A DNA stretch of 64,000 nt from Planktothrix tepida PCC 9214 (GTDB lineage: Bacteria; Cyanobacteriota; Cyanobacteriia; Cyanobacteriales; Microcoleaceae): positions 133,128-197,127 of the forward strand of contig NZ_LN889782.1 in assembly GCF_900009145.1 (NCBI RefSeq), given 5' to 3'. How positions within the stretch are numbered: position 1 is the stretch's first letter; each line of letters begins with the position of its first letter. Below are positions 60,129 to 64,000 of the stretch, piece after piece. A model generated the notes under the pieces. The model had not been told where the DNA came from. It saw only the letters and a list, made by a program, of their open reading frames with translations, and ran no database searches. The translations under genes and the position numbers were made by a program.

Positions 60129-60498
60129 GGATCTGGAAAGGGTCTGTTTTAATGCAATAGTTTTTCAAGAAGACAGTATAGCGTTAATGCTAGTTATTCT
60201 CAATAATTGTTTTTTGAAAACAACTATGGTAATATAAGCGTTTTTTTATCCAAGAAGGGAGAAACCATGAATTGAATGGCAAATCACGGCTTGCTGAAGG
60301 GCAGCAGTTACTGAAATCTTTGGGTAAAGCTCGTTAAAATAAATGATGGAAGTTCCTAATATTGAGGTTTCAGGAATAGAAAAGTATTGCAAATTATCAT
60401 CAAATATGACAAAGCAAAAAATATCCCCAGTGTCCGAGGACGACCAGGGAGATGAAACCGGAAACCCAGTTTTTTAAGGGATTTTAGCCCAATCGGGT
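60129..60498. other. Intergenic region between futA and the pentapeptide gene
   Basis: Contains a Fur-like site (60191-60207) and a fragment at about 60262-60336 reading HELNGKSRLAEGQQLLKSLG in one plus frame without a proper start, which may be the tail of a lost gene. No intact gene seen. Confidence 0.35.
60191..60207 (-). promoter_or_regulatory. Fur-like box upstream of futA
   Basis: Read on the minus strand, ATTATTGAGAATAACTA shares the TGAGAATAA core of Fur boxes and lies about 65-80 bases upstream of the iron-binding protein gene. Iron repression by FurA is inferred from gene function and this match. Confidence 0.4.
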
Positions 60499-61002
60499 TT
60501 AATCACAATCGAGTGTATCGCGGGTATTGCGTCCTGTGACCGGGTTGGTTCCTGTCGCTACCTTGCAGAGGGTAAGTTGATCATCCCGGCTTAACATCAC
60601 ATCGGTAAAATCAGCCCCTTCAATGATTGCCCCTTCAAATTCAGCGTTATAGGCATAAGAGCCTTCAAGGATAGCGTTTTTGAGGTTTGTCCGCCTCAAA
60701 CGAGCCATATCCAAGGTGGAATTTCTCAGATCCGCACCTTCGAGATTCACATCTTGGAGTTTAGCTCCAAATAAACTGACGCCATGTAAATCTGCATGGC
60801 TAAAGTTACTTCCGCGTAAATTTGCAAAGTCAAATTCTGAGTCTGTTAACACTTGACCCGAAAAGTCTGCATTTAATAAAGTGCGCTTTTCATAATTTTC
60901 AGCGAGGGCGGATGGCGTTTTCAACAGGGCCAGAAGCATCCAAACACTCAGTACAACTAAAGCCCCAAGGGTTTTTAGGGGTGAGGAAATCCTCAAATTC
61001 AT
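60499..61002 (-). CDS. Secreted pentapeptide-repeat protein
   Basis: A 167-residue protein. The signal sequence (about 1-35, ending SALAEN) directs it across a membrane, likely to the thylakoid lumen or periplasm. About 16 A(D/N)LXX-type pentapeptides follow (residues 44-135; NADFSG, ANLRGS, ADLHGV, ADLRNS, GADFTD), forming a right-handed quadrilateral beta-helix, and a short Cys-containing tail ends CKVATGTNPVTGRNTRDTLD. It resembles lumenal pentapeptide proteins of cyanobacteria and plants; function unknown. Confidence 0.85.
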   Translation of the reverse strand: MNLRISSPLKTLGALVVLSVWMLLALLKTPSALAENYEKRTLLNADFSGQVLTDSEFDFANLRGSNFSHADLHGVSLFGAKLQDVNLEGADLRNSTLDMARLRRTNLKNAILEGSYAYNAEFEGAIIEGADFTDVMLSRDDQLTLCKVATGTNPVTGRNTRDTLDCD

Positions 61003-61095
61003 ATTTTCTCCCGATGCAAAAATTTACTTCATATAACTTAATATTTTACGGAGAAAGGGGATAGAATATTCACGAATAACCAGCAACCGACATCT

Positions 61096-61554
61096 ATGTC
61101 TAAAACGATTGGTTCTTTAGGGGAACAATGGGTCGGCTTTTGGTTAGAAAGCCAAGGTTGGCAAATTTTGCATCATCAATGGTATTGTCGATTTGGAGAA
61201 ATTGATTTAATTGCTTTGTATCGGGGACAGGGGACTGTTCCAATTTTGAGTTTTGTTGAAGTTAAAACCCGTAGTCAACGGAATTGGGATGAGGGGGGAC
61301 TTTTAGCTATTACTCCGGGTAAACAAGCAAAATTGATTCAAGCAGCGGAATTATTTTTAAGTGATCGCCCGGATTTAATCGAATATCCTTGTCGGTTTGA
61401 TGTGGCTTTAGTGCGTTGTGATCGCTATCCAACCCCTACCCCAATCTCTGCGGACAGCCCCCCTTTTCCTGATAGCATAAAAGTCGGTCAACCTTTTTTC
61501 CTCAAGGGCTACCGACTTCTATTACAAGATTATATTGAATCTGCTTTTAGCTAA
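61096..61554 (+). CDS. YraN family (UPF0102) nuclease-like protein
   Basis: A 152-residue UPF0102 protein with a restriction-endonuclease-like core: GEQWVGFWLESQGWQILHHQ near 8-27, FGEIDLIAL near 34 and FVEVKTRS near 52, i.e. the E...D...ExK arrangement. Family members are predicted nucleases of unknown role. It is 93 bases from the divergent pentapeptide-repeat gene. Residues 118-135 are a family-variable insert rich in Pro/Ser. Confidence 0.85.
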   Translation: MSKTIGSLGEQWVGFWLESQGWQILHHQWYCRFGEIDLIALYRGQGTVPILSFVEVKTRSQRNWDEGGLLAITPGKQAKLIQAAELFLSDRPDLIEYPCRFDVALVRCDRYPTPTPISADSPPFPDSIKVGQPFFLKGYRLLLQDYIESAFS

Positions 61555-61580
61555 ATCTCGTTAACTGTCAACTCTTAACA

Positions 61581-61970
61581 TTAAGCTAATGCTTCAGGAC
61601 AATAACCTAACCCTCTAACAAATTGGGTTTTAAAAGATTCAACATCTTCACGGTTAGGAATACCATGAGACACCACAGCAACTTGGTAACGGCGCATAAC
61701 ACTGAGAGGGGATTGACCCGTTTCTAAGCCCCAAAGGGCCATTAAAATCCGCATATCGGGTTCGTAGGGAACACCCAACTCGTGCATAAAAGCTCTAAAG
61801 TCCCCGTGTTCTTGTGGTGTCAGATATTGACGCATTTTAATTTTCACAATCCAGCCATCTATTTGGTGAATCACCGTAATAAACTGAACGGGGAGGGAGT
61901 GATTTGAGCATAAAAAGTCTATCACTCTCAGCGTAAGGCTTGTATTGGCAAGGTAGTAGAGGTATTCCAT
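61581..61970 (-). CDS. Conserved hypothetical protein, 129 aa
   Basis: Unrecognised by name. The ATG at 61970 is preceded by CAGGAG at good spacing. The product is a compact alpha/beta protein with a conserved-looking core (WIVKIKMRQYLTPQEHGDF near 45-63; RRYQVAVVSHGIP near 90). No signal peptide or membrane segment. Codon use is normal; likely a cyanobacterial orphan family. It converges with yraN. Confidence 0.6.
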   Translation of the reverse strand: MEYLYYLANTSLTLRVIDFLCSNHSLPVQFITVIHQIDGWIVKIKMRQYLTPQEHGDFRAFMHELGVPYEPDMRILMALWGLETGQSPLSVMRRYQVAVVSHGIPNREDVESFKTQFVRGLGYCPEALA

Positions 61971-62357
61971 CGGTCATCTCCTGCATGATTGTCCCGCCTG
62001 TTTGTTGCTTAACTCCAGCCCGGAACCCTGCAACAAAGAGTAATAGGGGCGGTGTTTTTGATTCTGCTGTAAGGCTCGTTGATCCCAATCTGAGGTCAAA
62101 ACAAAGCCAAAAACAATGCGACCTTTCCGTTGGTAGGCAGCATAACCCTATATTTATATACTGCCAAGATTAACGATGATAAGATAGGGGAAAAGCACCC
62201 GATTTGGGATGGGGGATTCTACCCAAATTTAACCCCAGCAATTCCAGGGGATCACACGGTAGCCTATTAAGATCGATAGGGGGATCTCTAAAGATTAGTC
62301 AGCCGCTCATCGGATGGCCGAGTAAAGTAATTCATTGGTGAAGGACATTTCAAGAGA
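61971..62357. other. Intergenic region upstream of queA
   Basis: No gene seen. ATTTGGG (62202-62208) and CCCAAAT (62222-62228) form a 7-bp perfect hairpin, and an AT-rich TATATTTATATA run near 62150-62161 could hold a -10. Nothing else identified. Confidence 0.4.
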
Positions 62358-63515
62358 ATGGATCAGTTAGATTATTGGTTAGAAAGCTACAATTATCAAC
62401 TCCCAGAAGAACGCATTGCACAAAATCCTGTTGTACCCAGAGATCATTCCCGTTTGTTAGTCGTAGATTCTCCAAACTCTCATCGTCATTGTCTATTTAA
62501 AGATTTACCTGAATTTCTGCGACCGGGAGATTTATTAGTTCTGAATAATACCCGTGTTCTTCCCGCCCGTCTTTATGGACGCAAAAGTAGTGGGGCGGTG
62601 GTAGAAGTGTTATTACTCGAAGAAAAATCCCATCAGACTTGGTTAGCATTAGTTAAACCGGGTAAACGATTTAAATCGGGTTCTGTGATTGAATTTGAGT
62701 CTATTTCTGATTCTACAACAAATTTCAATCCTAAACTATTACGCGCAATTGTTTTAGAAACGGATGAGGAAACGGGAGGACGATTATTAAAATTTGAAAT
62801 TCCCGAAGAACAGTCTTTAATTCCGCTTTTAGAACAGTTTGGAAATATTCCGTTTCCGCCCTATGTTACGGAGACAGAAGCATTACCGGAACAATATCAA
62901 ACGATTTATGCCAAACACTCCGGGGCTGTCGCTGCGCCTACAGCCGGGTTACATTTTACAGAAGAATTATTTCAACGTTTAGAACAACAAGGCATTGACA
63001 AAACGTTTTTAACCTTACACGTTGGAGTAGGAACTTTTCGACCTGTGGAAGTAAATCAAATTACTGAACATCAAATGCACGGAGAATGGATTGAAGTTCC
63101 GGCGGAAACTATTGAGAAAATTGAGAAAACGAAAGCTTCAGGAGGTAGAATTATTGCAGTGGGAACAACGGTGGTACGAGCTTTAGAAGGAGCCGCGATC
63201 GCCCATTCTTCCAACTCGGGAACCTCAACAGAAAACTCGAAAGAATCTGCTCTTAAAAGTTATTGCGGAAAAACGAATATTTTTATTTATCCCGGATATC
63301 AATGGCGCGTCATTGATGGATTAATTACGAATTTTCACTTACCTAAATCCAGTTTATTAATGTTGGTTTCAGCCTTAATTGGGCGAGAACGGTTACTGAG
63401 TTTATATCAAGCGGTATTAGAAGAACCCGCCAATGATTTCGGACGACAATATCGATTTTATTCCTTTGGGGATGCGATGTTTATTTTACCAGAAGCAACA
63501 TTAAAAAGGGAATAG
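62358..63515 (+). CDS. queA: S-adenosylmethionine:tRNA ribosyltransferase-isomerase QueA
   Basis: Transfers the ribosyl part of SAM to preQ1-tRNA, making epoxyqueuosine in tRNAs with GUN anticodons. The 385-residue product has family segments YNYQLPEERIAQNPVVPRDH near 12-30, LLVLNNTRVLPARLYGRK near 59, GAVAAPTAGLHFT near 188, THVGVGTFRPV-like LTLHVGVGTFRPV near 218, and ITNFHLPKSSLLMLVSALIG near 325. Residues 285-300 form a Ser/Asn-rich insert (SSNSGTSTENS). ATG start. Heptamer repeats follow. Confidence 0.96.
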   Translation: MDQLDYWLESYNYQLPEERIAQNPVVPRDHSRLLVVDSPNSHRHCLFKDLPEFLRPGDLLVLNNTRVLPARLYGRKSSGAVVEVLLLEEKSHQTWLALVKPGKRFKSGSVIEFESISDSTTNFNPKLLRAIVLETDEETGGRLLKFEIPEEQSLIPLLEQFGNIPFPPYVTETEALPEQYQTIYAKHSGAVAAPTAGLHFTEELFQRLEQQGIDKTFLTLHVGVGTFRPVEVNQITEHQMHGEWIEVPAETIEKIEKTKASGGRIIAVGTTVVRALEGAAIAHSSNSGTSTENSKESALKSYCGKTNIFIYPGYQWRVIDGLITNFHLPKSSLLMLVSALIGRERLLSLYQAVLEEPANDFGRQYRFYSFGDAMFILPEATLKRE

Positions 63516-63570
63516 GGAACAGGGAACAGGGAACAGAGGGGACAAGAAAATAGGGAATAGGGGATAGGAA
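63514..63570. repeat. Heptamer tandem repeat (GGGAACA)
   Basis: GGGAACA is repeated about three times (63525-63545) within related GGGAATA/GGGGATA variants, directly after queA. Confidence 0.8.
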
Positions 63571-63843
63571 AAAGTGATGAGCAACTGGATCAATTATTGA
63601 TAGCAAACATTAACAAACATTAAAAGATGGAATATAACAATCCTAAATTGGCTGGAGACTGAAAACTCAGGACTCCTGACGGTCGGTGGGTGCGAGTCGC
63701 CGCCTGAACTTTACTCCCTCGTTGCCTGCGTTATAAAAATTAATGGGTTAAAAGTGCGATCGCCAAGCATCAAGGCATTTTGACAATTCAAAGAATATGT
63801 TATCGTTTTTGCAGGTTTATTAAGAAGTTATGGGGCATAGGTG
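63516..63843. other. Spacer between queA and the caspase-like gene
   Basis: No gene seen apart from the heptamer repeat. A GC-richer segment (63672-63730, around GGTCGGTGGGTGCGAGTCGC) stands out from AT-rich surroundings and may be part of a dispersed intergenic repeat. A HIP1 site is at about 63756. Confidence 0.4.
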
Positions 63844-64000
63844 ATGAAACATCACGTTTGTATTGCTGTTGGCATTAATCAATATCAATATCTGCAACCC
63901 TTAAATTATGCCCAAAAGGATGCAGAAGCTATCTATGAATTTTTGGTAAATGGTGCTGGATTTCCTCAAGATCAGAGTTTATTGCTCACCGATAACTCAC
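63844..64000 (+). CDS. Caspase-like (peptidase C14 / metacaspase) protein, 5' part only
   Basis: An ATG at 63844 (GTG at 63841 also possible) opens a frame that runs past the window end. The 52 visible residues read HHVCIAVGINQYQYLQPLNY, then KDAEAIYEFLVNGAGFPQDQ and LLLTD, the usual N-terminus of cyanobacterial caspase-domain proteins (beta-strand 1 GINxY and helix 1). The catalytic His and Cys lie outside the window. These proteins often carry extra C-terminal sensor or repeat domains, not visible here. Confidence 0.75.
   Translation, partial: MKHHVCIAVGINQYQYLQPLNYAQKDAEAIYEFLVNGAGFPQDQSLLLTDNS

Noticed and set aside
60254-60336. Small gene after AAGGGAG near 60255
   Set aside because: The ATG at the right spacing is followed by a stop after one codon; the open alternative frame has no start codon, so at most a gene tail.
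61837-62088. Minus-strand 83-codon frame overlapping the 129-residue conserved gene
   Set aside because: Shares most of its length with the better-supported frame at 61581-61970, which has the ribosome site.

Overview
The window is a piece of a filamentous cyanobacterial chromosome, probably an Oscillatoriales relative such as Planktothrix or Oscillatoria. This is inferred from the many GCGATCGC (HIP1) octamers, the AT-leaning base composition, the heptamer tandem repeats, and marker genes: PetH with a phycobilisome-linker domain, a CRR7-like NDH-1 factor, ferredoxin-type sulfite reductase, hormogonium-polysaccharide (hps) genes, and PII with the cyanobacterial Ser49/Tyr51 T-loop. I found no rRNA, tRNA, CRISPR array, intact transposase or prophage.

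Layout. 1-1509 (-): partial multi-pass GT-C type glycosyltransferase. 1768-7384 (+): glmM, then a polysaccharide block (HpsL-like polymerase/ligase, GT2, GT4). 7590-8281: two small genes of unknown function. 8475-15026 (+): accA, a chemoreceptor, an SDR next to folE, a phosphohexomutase and rdgB. 15088-15426 (-): glnB, separated by 0.8 kb of strongly structured noncoding DNA from ilvB (+). 18130-28496: two paralogous TPR plus GT10 genes (+), each preceded by a related foldback element. Between them, on the minus strand, lies a three-gene unit: secreted TPR-CHAT protease-like protein, CHASE2 sensor cyclase and secreted DUF928 protein. 28471-31306 (-): rsmE and sir. 31516-35734: CRR7-like, DUF2854, a small conserved protein, an OmpR-type regulator with its kinase, and a duplicated PepSY-like membrane protein. 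35793-36129: decayed Ser/Thr kinase. 36600: pnp. 38873-43237 (-): a 1454-residue RTX/Calx-beta/beta-helix exoprotein. 43725-48521: a small protein, SGNH-LysM hydrolase, petH, a TauE/SafE transporter and a TPR protein. 49044-58979: leuS, an antitoxin-like remnant, a DUF924 protein, dxs, and a SNF2-SWIM pair. 59076-64000: FutA-type iron-binding protein, pentapeptide protein, YraN, a conserved unknown, queA and the start of a caspase-like gene.

How genes may work together. The hps genes, glmM, the GT-C protein and the two GT10 genes point to cell-surface and exopolysaccharide chemistry. glnB, ilvB, sir and petH are nitrogen, sulfur and electron-flow functions. The CHAT/CHASE2/DUF928 unit reads as an envelope-sensing module: two of its products carry signal peptides and the third has an extracytoplasmic sensor with a cytoplasmic cyclase domain. 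The most unusual DNA signals are the foldback elements whose inner segment lies in opposite orientation upstream of the two GT10 genes, the CHAT gene's array of almost identical 120-bp units each carrying a HIP1 site, and the structured glnB-ilvB intergenic region.
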